Source of the DNA: Asaia bogorensis_B
GTDB taxonomy: Bacteria > Pseudomonadota > Alphaproteobacteria > Acetobacterales > Acetobacteraceae
Strand: one strand, 5' to 3'
Assembly (NCBI RefSeq): GCF_900465315.1
Contig: NZ_UBIX01000007.1
Length of the DNA stretch: 64,000 bases
The notes under the pieces were generated by a model. It saw nothing but the letters and a program-made list of their open reading frames with translations. It made no database searches and was not told where the DNA came from. The translations under genes were made by a program, and so were the position numbers. Shown piece after piece: positions 28,901-37,333 of this stretch (positions are counted from its first letter, which is position 1; each line of letters begins with the position of its first letter).

Positions 28901-29578
28901 AAACGGACCAATGCGCTGATCACCTGCAGGCAACACGATATTCTGTTTGTTGAGCGCTGTGCTGACATCAACGGCAGAAAGATTATGGGCCATCAGCTTG
29001 GATGGATCGATATCCACCGTAATGTAAGGCGCAAGACCGCCATACGGGTTCGGTATCGAAACACCTGCTACCGAGACAAGCTGTGGTCTGATCAGATTGG
29101 ACGCCATGTTATACAATTCGGAGCCGTTCAGCTTGTCCGAATTGATCTGGAGCGTGAGCACCGGCACCGATGAGGCATTGTAGGCCAGGATCAGCGGCGG
29201 CGTCGCTCCGGTGGGCAACTGCTTGATGACCGTCTGCGATACCGAGGTGATCTGGGTTTGTGCAACCGAGGTATCCGTGCCGGGCTGGAAATACACCTTG
29301 ACGATACCACGACCATAATAGGAGCCACTTTCGATGTGCTCGATATTATTGACCGTCGTGGTCAGGGTTCGTTCGTAGTAATAGACGACGCGCCCCGACA
29401 TATCCTCAGGCATCAGGCCCAGATAGGACCAGACGATCGCTACGACAGGGATGTTGATGTTCGGGAAAACGTCTGTCGGCGTCTTGAGGACCGAACGGAC
29501 ACCGAAAATAACGATGAAGATGGACAGGACAACGAAGGTATAGGGTCGCTTGAGCGCGGTGATGACAACCTGATTCAT
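25908..29578 (-). CDS. RND efflux permease (AcrB-like), interrupted by two assembly joins
   Basis: The inner-membrane proton-driven pump is read from MNQVVITALKRPYTFVVLSI (start 29578). As given, the frame is broken twice by an N flanked by 249-bp duplications (28195 and 28741). Removing one copy at each join (28195-28444 and 28741-28990) restores one open frame of about 1056 residues, a normal RND length. The TM4 aspartate pair that relays protons is seen in GGLALAVGILVDDATVMIEN. The gene is probably intact in the genome. An HAE1-like drug or solvent exporter is the best call; a metal pump is less likely. Confidence 0.85.
28195..28444. repeat. Assembly join: N plus duplicate of 27946-28194
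   Basis: The N at 28195 is followed by 249 bases that exactly repeat 27946-28194 at an offset of 250. Deleting this block restores the RND permease frame. It is best explained as two contigs with overlapping ends joined without merging. Confidence 0.9.
28741..28990. repeat. Assembly join: N plus duplicate of 28492-28740
   Basis: The N at 28741 is followed by 249 bases that exactly repeat 28492-28740, again at offset 250. With the first join it marks a 545-base contig (28196-28740) placed between two larger ones. Deleting this block restores the permease frame. Confidence 0.9.
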
Positions 29579-29923
29579 GCAACCGACCCGCAACGCAACA
29601 TGGAAACTGCCCTTCGCCTGTGCTGATCACTCGGCATGAGGAGCCCCCATCCGTTTCCCGATATCATCAAGGAGATTCCTTTTCCTGTTACAGCCAGAAA
29701 TACAACTACGCCGGACGCCGACAAGGAAAATTCCTTTTAAGTTCCAAACTGGAACAACCTTTCACACGCTCGTCACACAGCCTAGCCAGTTGTCGCCCCC
29801 TCTGTATTGGCGCTTTCAACGTCCCCGGCGCAGAGGGGGCGACGCCTTGAAGGAATAATCCTGCCATCACGAAAGCGCCTGAGCCACGGGCTTTTCCAGA
29901 GTGGCGCCCGACAGGCGGTATTG
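29579..29923 (-). promoter_or_regulatory. Upstream region of the RND efflux operon with repeated palindromes
   Basis: This 345-nt gap lies between the histidine kinase stop and the permease start. Three related palindromic motifs occur: AAGGAGATTCCTTTT (29669-29683), AAGGAAAATTCCTTTT (29723-29738) and AAGGAATAATCCT (29850-29862). A further palindrome GTTCCA-AAC-TGGAAC lies at 29741-29755. They may be binding sites for the neighbouring response regulator or another repressor. I see no gene here. A weak promoter TTGTCG-16-TATTTC can be drawn on the minus strand but is uncertain. Confidence 0.4.
29792..29843. repeat. Perfect 13-bp inverted repeat after the histidine kinase gene
   Basis: GTCGCCCCCTCTG (29792-29804) and CAGAGGGGGCGAC (29831-29843) are exact complements separated by 26 nt. 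The hairpin lies 80 nt after the kinase stop. It could end the regulator transcript, though no T-run follows on the minus strand. Confidence 0.6.
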
Positions 29924-31378
29924 TCAGCAAGCAGTTTCAGGCGGCTCCGAGACCTGAAACACCATTTCAAAGGCACAACCCGGGCGATCGGTCGTGCCAT
30001 CACCATCCGCAATCGCCAGATCGATCCCATGCAACCTCAGTATGGCCATGACGAGGCTGAGCCCGAGGCCGCTGCCGGGAACATGACGGCTTTTGTCCGA
30101 GCGGTAAAAACGCCCGAGGACGGCCTCTCGTTCCGCTTGCGGAATACCGATGCCGGTATCGGCAACCCGCAGATGGATCACCCCCGGCCCTGGCAAGGCC
30201 GAAATCGTGACGCGCCCGCCTGAGGGTGTAAACTTCATCGCATTGTCGAGCAGGTTGGCCAACACCTCGACCAGCAGGTCTCGATCACCGAATGTGATCA
30301 TCGGATCAGGAATACGCTCGCCCGGTCGGGTTAGTGCGGACGGCGGCAGCACCGGTACAACCGCATTAGTCAACACAAGACCATTGGTTTCGGCAATCGG
30401 CTCGTAGAGATCGACAATGTCCGCAACCAGATCAGCGAGATTGACGTACCCGAACCCGGCACGACGCCGGCCATTCTCGATCTCGCCAATGCGCAGCAGC
30501 GCCGTGATGACCGAAAAGCACTGATCGAGGTCCATCGTCGCGCGCTCGATCACCGAATTCAGATAATCGGCATCGTGGGGGCTCGATGTCGCGCGCTCCA
30601 GCCGGGCGCGCACGCGTGAGAGAGGCGTGCGCAGATCATGGGCGATGTCATTACCGACGTCGCGTATCTCATCCATCAGGTATTCGAGGCGGTCGAGCAT
30701 CCTGTTGACCGAGCCTGCCAGACGCTCAAGCTCGTCTCGCTCGCGCGCTGCGGGCAGACGCTCATGCACATCGCCCTGCATGATGCGATCTATAGCCTCG
30801 TGCATGGTCTTGACGCGGGCCAGCGCCCGATGGCTGAGCACCACGCCTGTCAGAAGCGCAAACATGACAACCGGAAAGACCGACAGCAGAGCGCCACGCC
30901 GTATCATGTAGTGAAGCTCGGACAACAGGTGCAGCGAATGGGCCAGCACCAGTATGCGGCCGCCCGGCACCTTGACTGCCAGAAAACGCATCTCGTAGGG
31001 CGCGTCATCCGTGGGTGAGAGCGTCAGGCGGTGAACCTTGCCATCAACCTCCAGCCCTTCGGGCCAGGCTTTGAGGTCGCCCGCGATATGGTGATAGTGA
31101 CCATCGAACAATCCGGCCCAGTTGATCACCACGCGCAGTTCGTTGCTCGCTCGTTCGCGTACCTGATATTCCAGACGCTCAGGCGTTTCCTGCACCAGTA
31201 CATCGGCTTCTCGATGCAGGATCCCGCTCGATCGCTCGGCCTCGAAATGCGTCATCTGCACGAAAAGCAGAACGAATTGCAGCACCATGCCACCAATGAT
31301 GGCGGCTACGAAAGCCAGCGTCAGGCGGAAGGTCGCGGTACGGAAAACGCCAAAGCGCGGATTGTCAGAGAGCGACAC
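29924..31378 (-). CDS. Two-component sensor histidine kinase
   Basis: A 484-residue membrane sensor kinase. Two membrane helices (about residues 18-40 and 163-182) enclose a periplasmic sensor domain, followed by HAMP, the HisKA box DIAHDLRTPLSR with phospho-acceptor His247, and an ATPase domain with N box (EVLANLLDNAMKFTPSG), G1 box (DTGIGIP) and G2 box (GSGLGLSL). The start is a GTG that overlaps the response regulator gene by 14 nt, so they form one operon. It probably controls the efflux operon just downstream. The signal is unknown. Confidence 0.9.
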   Translation of the reverse strand: MSLSDNPRFGVFRTATFRLTLAFVAAIIGGMVLQFVLLFVQMTHFEAERSSGILHREADVLVQETPERLEYQVRERASNELRVVINWAGLFDGHYHHIAGDLKAWPEGLEVDGKVHRLTLSPTDDAPYEMRFLAVKVPGGRILVLAHSLHLLSELHYMIRRGALLSVFPVVMFALLTGVVLSHRALARVKTMHEAIDRIMQGDVHERLPAARERDELERLAGSVNRMLDRLEYLMDEIRDVGNDIAHDLRTPLSRVRARLERATSSPHDADYLNSVIERATMDLDQCFSVITALLRIGEIENGRRRAGFGYVNLADLVADIVDLYEPIAETNGLVLTNAVVPVLPPSALTRPGERIPDPMITFGDRDLLVEVLANLLDNAMKFTPSGGRVTISALPGPGVIHLRVADTGIGIPQAEREAVLGRFYRSDKSRHVPGSGLGLSLVMAILRLHGIDLAIADGDGTTDRPGCAFEMVFQVSEPPETAC

Positions 31379-32090
31379 GCAGCATGAACCCCGATCCTCT
31401 GATGCTGTGGATCAGTGGCGTTTCACCGGTGGCATCGACCTTGCGACGCAGCTTGCCGATATGCACGTCAACCAGATTGGTCTGGGGGATGAAACGGTAA
31501 TTCCAGACATCCTCCAGCAGCATGGTTCGGGTGAGCACCTGGTTAGGCCTGCGCATCAGATATTCGAGCAAGCGGAACTCACGCGGCAGCAATTCGATCT
31601 CCCGTCCCTCGCGGGTGACGGTACGGTCGATCAGATCCATGTCCAGCGGCCCGACGCGCAGCATTGTCGCGCGTGTGTCGTTGGGTCGCCTCAGCAGGGC
31701 CTCAATGCGCGCTACCAATTCATCCATGGCGAAAGGCTTGGTGAGATAATCATCGCCACCGGCCTTGAGACCGGTCACACGATCATCCACGGCTGAGAGA
31801 GCGGACAAAACCAGCACAGGCGCGTGAATGTTCTGATGGCGAAGCTTCTCGATAACCGAAAGCCCGTCGAGCAGCGGCAACATGCGATCGAGAACCATCA
31901 GATCATATGCATCGCTCGTCGCTGCTTCGAGCCCGGCCTGACCAGTGGAGACATGCGAAACGGCGAAGCCGCGAGCCGCCAGTTCCTCAACAACTTCCTT
32001 CGCAAGCGTGTCATCATCCTCAACAAACAGGATGCGTGTTTTTGGAGACAACTCTGGCGAAGCAGAAGAGAGACTATGATCCGGTTTCAT
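31365..32090 (-). CDS. Two-component response regulator, OmpR/PhoB family
   Basis: This 241-residue regulator has a receiver domain with acidic pocket VEDDD, phospho-acceptor Asp68 (LMVLDRMLP) and conserved Lys118 (LTKPF). A winged-helix DNA-binding domain follows (LLPREFRLLEYLMRRPNQVLTR then VDVHIGKLRRKVD). The ATG at 32090 is preferred; a longer start adds six residues. It is followed by its kinase with a 14-nt overlap, and the efflux operon lies next on the same strand. Confidence 0.9.
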   Translation of the reverse strand: MKPDHSLSSASPELSPKTRILFVEDDDTLAKEVVEELAARGFAVSHVSTGQAGLEAATSDAYDLMVLDRMLPLLDGLSVIEKLRHQNIHAPVLVLSALSAVDDRVTGLKAGGDDYLTKPFAMDELVARIEALLRRPNDTRATMLRVGPLDMDLIDRTVTREGREIELLPREFRLLEYLMRRPNQVLTRTMLLEDVWNYRFIPQTNLVDVHIGKLRRKVDATGETPLIHSIRGSGFMLRVAL

Positions 32091-32138
32091 GGTGTCATTT
32101 CTGCCCAATCCTGCCCCGCTTCGATAGTAAAATTCAGC

Positions 32139-33371
32139 TTAAAGCTCATCCAGTGTTTCGAGGTCGTCACCCGGCCCCTGCCCGTCAAGCCCGCGAAGCT
32201 TGCGTCCCAGAACACGTGTGCGCCGCCTCGCCTCATCGATTGTATTGCTCATGGCACCCGCGCCACGTGAGAGTTTTTCAAGAACGCCATCCATGCGCAG
32301 CATTTCCTGCCGGGTGAGCCCCAGAAGCCTTGCGATGGCGTCCGTGCGTTCCTCCAGCGCCAATGTCACATATCCGAGATGGACTGTACGCAGCAGGGCG
32401 GGAATGAGGGAGGGCCCCATGATAATGACCCGGTGCACGCGCCCGACCTCATCGATCAGCCCCGGTATGCGCGCAACCTCCATGTAGAGCCCATCCGTTG
32501 GCAGGTAGAGCACGGCAAACTCAACGGTAAGCGGTGGATGGATATATTTCTCGGCAATCTTGCGGGCTTCAAGACGCACCGCATTGTCGAGGGCGCGCCG
32601 CGCGATACGCTCTGCTGCCTGATCGGCGCGATCCACCGCATCGATCAGACGCTCATAGGCTTCGGTGGGGAATTTACTGTCGATGGCGAGGCGCGGTGGC
32701 GTGGCGCTGCGCACCGGCATGCGCAGGGCGAACTCTACAACTTCACCACCATCGCCAATCCGGTAGTTACTGTCGTAGGATTCGGCGGGCAGAATATCGT
32801 CCAGTATCGCGCGCAGCTGGGCTTCACCCCAACCGCCACGCGTCTTGACGTTGCCGAACAGTCGTTTCAGATCGCCAATCTGGGCTGTCACGGCGGACAC
32901 TTCGCCGATGGCCTTCTGCATGGCTGAAAACTGCTCGACAACACGCTGGAACGAGGTCTGCATCTGTTTTTCGACGGTGACGTGCAGTTGCTCGCTGACC
33001 GAGGCCCGGATCTGGGCAAGCTGCTCTGCATTTTCGCGCATCATGTCGCGCAGCATCTGCCCTTGGGCAAGCCGCGTTTCAGCAAGCTCCTGACCAAGGC
33101 GATGACTCAGCCCGGCCAGACGATCACTCATATCGCTGCGCTGCTGTTCGAGACGCGAGGACAAAACCCGTTCGGTTTCGATCAGGGCATTGCGATGAAA
33201 TTCGCTCTCACTGCCACGTTCGGCCGCGTCGCGCTCAAGCAGCACATAGATGCGCGAGAGAAGGTCCCTGTCTGTCCCACGGCGTGAGAGCCGTGACCAC
33301 AGAAACACCGTTACAGCCAATGCAACAACTGCAACCAGCCAAGGGAAAAAACTGAAAAAATCCTGCGACAA
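32139..33371 (-). CDS. rmuC: DNA recombination protein RmuC
   Basis: RmuC (410 aa) is thought to limit inversions at short inverted repeats. It has an N-terminal membrane anchor (WLVAVVALAVTVFLWS), a long coiled coil at about residues 40-150 (LSSRLEQQRSDMSDRLAGLS and onward) and the nuclease-like RmuC domain with GDGGEVVEFALRMP and LAIDSKFPTEAYERL. The start is a TTG with a GGAG ribosome-binding site. It lies 48 nt before the response regulator gene and might share its transcript. Confidence 0.9.
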   Translation of the reverse strand: MSQDFFSFFPWLVAVVALAVTVFLWSRLSRRGTDRDLLSRIYVLLERDAAERGSESEFHRNALIETERVLSSRLEQQRSDMSDRLAGLSHRLGQELAETRLAQGQMLRDMMRENAEQLAQIRASVSEQLHVTVEKQMQTSFQRVVEQFSAMQKAIGEVSAVTAQIGDLKRLFGNVKTRGGWGEAQLRAILDDILPAESYDSNYRIGDGGEVVEFALRMPVRSATPPRLAIDSKFPTEAYERLIDAVDRADQAAERIARRALDNAVRLEARKIAEKYIHPPLTVEFAVLYLPTDGLYMEVARIPGLIDEVGRVHRVIIMGPSLIPALLRTVHLGYVTLALEERTDAIARLLGLTRQEMLRMDGVLEKLSRGAGAMSNTIDEARRRTRVLGRKLRGLDGQGPGDDLETLDEL

Positions 33372-33532
33372 ATCCGGCTCCGCTTTACCCCCCTGTATAG
33401 GAACAAAATAGGAATAGCGGAAGATGCTTCGTCGCGAAGCCTGTCAGGTTATCCGTCGAGCACAGAATAAATCACAGCGCAGAACATGGCCCCCGTTGCG
33501 AATGATCGGCATCGGGAGCCCTTCAGCCATGA

Positions 33533-33778
33533 TCAGTGGATATTGCCGTAGGAAGCAGCACCGATGCCGGGGCAGGAGCATGGGTTGCCCAGTGGCACCT
33601 GTGTCGGCATCTTGCAGGTGTAGATTCCAGCCTTGCAGGTGTAACCGTATCCCACGACCTGCGTTCCAGGGGGCGTGGGACCCGGTGCCGCCGTTCCTTC
33701 GCAGGCGGCAAGCAAGAGCAGTCCGGCAAGCCCGCCAAGAACACGGGCAGAACGTCTGAAATTGGTCGGGTTCGTCAT
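33533..33778 (-). CDS. Small cysteine-containing lipoprotein, unknown function
   Basis: An 81-residue protein with a lipoprotein signal (lipobox LAAC, Cys26). A proline/threonine-rich linker follows, then a compact C-terminal part with four cysteines (48, 55, 67, 69) in GYTCKAGIYTCKMP and NPCSCPG. The cysteines probably form disulfides in the periplasm. An ATG and an AAAGGTG ribosome-binding site support the start. I recognise no named family; it could be a cell-envelope protein restricted to related bacteria. Confidence 0.7.
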   Translation of the reverse strand: MTNPTNFRRSARVLGGLAGLLLLAACEGTAAPGPTPPGTQVVGYGYTCKAGIYTCKMPTQVPLGNPCSCPGIGAASYGNIH

Positions 33779-33863
33779 GGTTTACACCTTTCTTGTTTGC
33801 TCGCGGGCTCCGGAAGTCGCCGGCTTTCTCATCGATCAGAACGACGCAGAAACAAGGCAGTTT

Positions 33864-34400
33864 TCAGGCGGATTTGTCACGATATTGCGCCACCAGCGCC
33901 TCGCAGAATGCCGGGAGATCGTCGGGATTGCGCGATGTGACCAGGTTGGCATCGACCACAACCTCGCGATCAACCCAGTTTGCCCCGGCATTGAGCAGAT
34001 CCGTCTGAAGTGACGGCCACGACGTCAGGGTGCGGCCTTTGACGCCACCCGCCTCGATCAGGGTCCATGCACCGTGGCAGATGCTCGCAATCGGCTTTTG
34101 CTGAGCAACGAACCCGCGCAGGAACGCAATTGCGGCCTCGTTGATACGCAGCGCGTCAGGATTTGTTGTCCCGCCAGGAAGAAGGATGCCAGCGAACTCC
34201 ATATCGGCAGCCTCGCCTACGGTCGCACCGACCTCGATGGTCGAAGCCGGGTGCACGTCGCCCTTCATGGACTGGATCGTGCCTCTCTGGGGAGCGACGA
34301 CCAGCGTCCTGAAGCCATTTGCCTCAAGAGCCTGACGTGGCTGAACGAGTTCACATTCCTCGACGCCATCTGTGGCGAGAATGGCAATGCACGGATTCAT
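33864..34400 (-). CDS. PfpI/DJ-1 family protein (type 1 glutamine amidotransferase-like)
   Basis: A 178-residue DJ-1/PfpI superfamily member. The nucleophile elbow AQQKPIASICHGAWTLIEAG holds the catalytic cysteine followed by histidine, and GILLPGGTTNPD carries the oxyanion-region glycines. YhbO/YajL/PfpI-type proteins act as stress chaperones, proteases or glyoxalases, and which applies here cannot be decided. The ATG at 34400 has an AGGAG site eight bases upstream. It stands between the lipoprotein and the flavoprotein gene on the same strand. Confidence 0.88.
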   Translation of the reverse strand: MNPCIAILATDGVEECELVQPRQALEANGFRTLVVAPQRGTIQSMKGDVHPASTIEVGATVGEAADMEFAGILLPGGTTNPDALRINEAAIAFLRGFVAQQKPIASICHGAWTLIEAGGVKGRTLTSWPSLQTDLLNAGANWVDREVVVDANLVTSRNPDDLPAFCEALVAQYRDKSA

Positions 34401-34499
34401 GAGATGGTCTCCTGATACGACGCGCCCACAGCCCGGCATTGAGCCTTGTCAGCGCACGATGTTCTGCCATGACGCTGAACAGACGTAAGGGTTCGCTAT

Positions 34500-35678
34500 T
34501 CAGCGCCTCGCAGCGATCGCCCGGCCCGCGGCCACGCCACTCGACCACGCCCACTGGAAATTGTAGCCGCCAAGCCAGCCGGTCACATCTACCGCCTCGC
34601 CAATCGCGAAGAGACCCGGCACATCGCGGGCCTCCATGGTCTTGGACGACAGCGCGCGCGTGTCGATCCCGCCTTTCATGACCTCGGCCTTGGCGTAACC
34701 CTCTGTACCCGACAACCGGGGCCGCCAGGACGCAATCCGGGCAGCCAGCTCGGCAATCCGTTTGTCTGGCAGGTTTGCAAGGGTGCAGGTCACATCCGCG
34801 AGGCTGATCCCCGCGATATGACGCGCCAGACGTTGCGGCAGGTCCGCCAGCAGCGAGGCAGGCTCGGCGCGAGGCCGTGCCTTCTTGATGGCACCCAAAG
34901 CCTCGCGAGCATCCTTGCCCGGCATCATGTCGATCAGCGGCGCATCGAGCGGGCCGTCCTGATAGGAGGAGATCTGCAATATCGCCGGGCCGGAAAGACC
35001 TCGATGGGTGAACACCATCCCATCCGTGAATCCGGTTTTGCCAAGGCTGGCGCGAACAGGCAGCGACACGCCAGCGAGATCGGGCAGCGGCGTCTCCAGC
35101 GTAAGAGGCACGAGGCCGGGCACCGTCGGCACTACATCCAGCCCGAATTGCCGTGCAAGACGCAGCGAGAGATCGGTCGCACCAAGCTTGGGTATGGAAA
35201 GCCCCCCTGTTGCCAGGACAAGGTTGCGGCCTTCGATCTCACCCCGGTCTGTCCTGACGATAAAAGTCTCGCCTTTGGTGACCGACTGGATGCGCGTGTC
35301 GAGGTAGAGCGCGCACCCCTCGGCCTCACGCAGCAGCAGCGTCACGATGTCACGGGCCGACTCGGCACAGAAAAGCTGGCCTTCCGCTTTCTCCTGCCAG
35401 CCAATCCCATGGCGCTCGACCAGGGCCAGAAAATCGCGCGGTGTATAGCCAGCCAGAGCAGAGCGCATGAAATGACGATTGGCAGAGAGAAAGTTCTCGG
35501 CGCGTGCATCCAGGTTGGTGAAATTGCAGCGCCCACCCCCTGAAATCAGGATCTTGCGGCCGGGCTCGGACGCATGGTCGAGAATGGCTACCGACGCTCC
35601 ACCCTTGCGGGCTGCCGCCGCCGCCATGAGCCCGGCAGCGCCGGCGCCCAGAACGACCGCATCGAACACATTGTTCAT
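34500..35678 (-). CDS. HI0933/BaiN-family flavoprotein (NAD(P)/FAD-dependent oxidoreductase)
   Basis: A 392-residue FAD protein. The N-terminal dinucleotide-binding motif VLGAGAAGLMAAAAARKGG is followed by the family signature GRKILISGGGRCNFTN. A second motif, VLATGGLSIPKLGATD, and the C-terminal FAD-contact segment GEAVDVTGWLGGYNFQWAWS are present. The family is widespread; the physiological reaction is mostly unknown (one member works in bile-acid metabolism). It is encoded 17 nt after the fzlA-like gene and is probably co-transcribed. Confidence 0.9.
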   Translation of the reverse strand: MNNVFDAVVLGAGAAGLMAAAAARKGGASVAILDHASEPGRKILISGGGRCNFTNLDARAENFLSANRHFMRSALAGYTPRDFLALVERHGIGWQEKAEGQLFCAESARDIVTLLLREAEGCALYLDTRIQSVTKGETFIVRTDRGEIEGRNLVLATGGLSIPKLGATDLSLRLARQFGLDVVPTVPGLVPLTLETPLPDLAGVSLPVRASLGKTGFTDGMVFTHRGLSGPAILQISSYQDGPLDAPLIDMMPGKDAREALGAIKKARPRAEPASLLADLPQRLARHIAGISLADVTCTLANLPDKRIAELAARIASWRPRLSGTEGYAKAEVMKGGIDTRALSSKTMEARDVPGLFAIGEAVDVTGWLGGYNFQWAWSSGVAAGRAIAARR

Positions 35679-35695
35679 CTGTTACCCTGCGTCGC

Positions 35696-36364
35696 TCAGA
35701 AATCGAGATCGGCGTAATGCGCGGGCGGATTGAATCCGTTGACCCGGTCATTGAGCAGTGAGCGGAAGCTTGGACGTGATTTCATGCGCGCATACCAGTC
35801 CTTGGCCGCAGGTGCCTTCGACCAGTCGATATCTCCGATATAGTCGAGGCAGGACAGATGCGCTGCTGCCGCAAAATCGGCCATCGAGAGCATGTTGCCT
35901 GCCAGCCAGGCGCGTGTTTCGGCCAGCCACCCGATATAGTCGAGATGAAAGCGCATATTGGCATAGCCTGCACGCAGGGCCGTTCCGTCCGGATTGCCGC
36001 GCCCGGCCAGACGCTTGTCGACCTTTTCACCCAGAAGATTGCGCGAGACTTCATGGCCGAACTTGCCCTCGAACCACGCCATGAGGCGACGGACCTCGAC
36101 GCGCTCTGCCAGGGTGCGCCCCATGAGCGGCGTGTCGGGATAAGCCTCCTCAAGATATTCGCAGATCACCCACGCATTCGGGATGGATAGGCCGTTTTCC
36201 TCGACCAGAAGCGGGACATCGCCCGCCGGGTTCAAGGCGAGATATTCAGGACGGTTTTCCCAGACCTTTTCGGTCTTGGGTTCATAGGGTAACCGTTTCT
36301 CGGCAAGAACGAGCCTGACCTGACGGCTTTGCGGCGAGAGCGGCAGATGATACAAAATGCGCAT
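35696..36364 (-). CDS. fzlA: GST-like cell-division protein FzlA
   Basis: A 222-residue glutathione-S-transferase fold protein. The N-terminal thioredoxin-like domain (MRILYHLPLSPQSRQVRLVL) and the segment EYLALNPAGDVPLLVEENG lead into an all-helical C-terminal domain. It ends in PPAHYADLDF, the conserved C-terminal tail of alphaproteobacterial FzlA, an FtsZ-binding division regulator known from Caulobacter. The family call is from remembered similarity. It is divergent from minCDE with 107 nt between them, so division genes cluster here. A metabolic GST is the alternative. Confidence 0.72.
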   Translation of the reverse strand: MRILYHLPLSPQSRQVRLVLAEKRLPYEPKTEKVWENRPEYLALNPAGDVPLLVEENGLSIPNAWVICEYLEEAYPDTPLMGRTLAERVEVRRLMAWFEGKFGHEVSRNLLGEKVDKRLAGRGNPDGTALRAGYANMRFHLDYIGWLAETRAWLAGNMLSMADFAAAAHLSCLDYIGDIDWSKAPAAKDWYARMKSRPSFRSLLNDRVNGFNPPAHYADLDF

Positions 36365-36471
36365 GCTTTATTCTTAAGCGTCTGGCCCGCCGCGAAGCAA
36401 GAGAGCTACGTCATTCCACCGCCCCATTTTCGATCCTGTTTCTTCAGGGTCCATCAGAGCGATCCCCGATC

Positions 36472-37221
36472 ATGACAGACCAGATGACCTGCGCTGAAAC
36501 CGACCCTGTCCGCGAGAGCGCGCCAATGCGCATCCGGGCACGCGGACGTTCCTTCCTCGCCCTCGTCCTGTCTCCTGAAGCCCCCCTGGCAGACTGGCTG
36601 CTGGGGCTGGACAACCAGATTGCCCGCTCGGTCGGTTTCTTTGCCGGCCGTCCTGTGATTCTCGATCTTGGCCTGCTGTCTTCTGATGCGGAAGGGTTGA
36701 GCGCGCTACAACAGGCGCTGGAAGCGCGCAGCATCCACATCATCGGCATCGAAAATGCTGATCGCAGCTGGGCACAACTGGAACACTGGGTGTGGCCGGC
36801 AACACTTGAGGGCGGTCGCGCGAGTGGTGCGGTCGAATTTCCCACAGCGGGAAGCGATGCGCCCCCTGCCGTAAGCCCTGTGACCCAGCGCGCCGAAAGC
36901 CTTATTATCGAGCGTGCGATCCGATCCGGTCAAAGTATCACCCATCTGGATGGCGATATCGTCATCCTTGGCTCCGTTGCCTCGGGCGCGGAACTGGTTG
37001 CCGGTGGGTCGATCCATGTCTACGGAGCCTTGAGGGGCCGCGCCATCGCCGGTGTCGGTGGCCAGCCGGATGCCCGCATATTCGCAAGCCGGATGCAGGC
37101 TGAACTCCTCGCGATCGATGGCTTCTATAAGATCGCTGAGGAGATCGAGGCTGAGCTTTACGACCAGCCCGCACAGGCCCTGCTGAGCGAAGACCATGTG
37201 ATGGTCATACGGCTGGGCTAA
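36472..37221 (+). CDS. minC: Septum-site determining protein MinC
   Basis: MinC (249 aa) inhibits FtsZ polymerisation away from midcell. It has the N-terminal FtsZ-inhibiting domain (residues about 18-115, FLALVLSPEAPLADWL), a proline-rich linker and the C-terminal beta-helix dimer domain with GDIVILGSVASGAELVAGGS then IHVYGALRGRAIAG. It starts the minC-minD-minE operon, with minD 112 nt downstream. Confidence 0.93.
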   Translation: MTDQMTCAETDPVRESAPMRIRARGRSFLALVLSPEAPLADWLLGLDNQIARSVGFFAGRPVILDLGLLSSDAEGLSALQQALEARSIHIIGIENADRSWAQLEHWVWPATLEGGRASGAVEFPTAGSDAPPAVSPVTQRAESLIIERAIRSGQSITHLDGDIVILGSVASGAELVAGGSIHVYGALRGRAIAGVGGQPDARIFASRMQAELLAIDGFYKIAEEIEAELYDQPAQALLSEDHVMVIRLG

Positions 37222-37333
37222 ACGAAACTATTTGCAATCTGATGATTGCGGCACACGCCCTTTCCTCAGTAGTATTGCTTTTGGTCGCACAACGAAAAAG
37301 CGACGTATTCCCTGGAAGTTTGGTGGAGCGCAC

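Noticed and set aside
27946..28990. True tandem duplications or a frameshifted pseudogene in the RND permease
   Set aside because: Both repeats are exact, equal in length and each adjoins a single N. Removing them restores the full frame, which fits an assembly fault far better.
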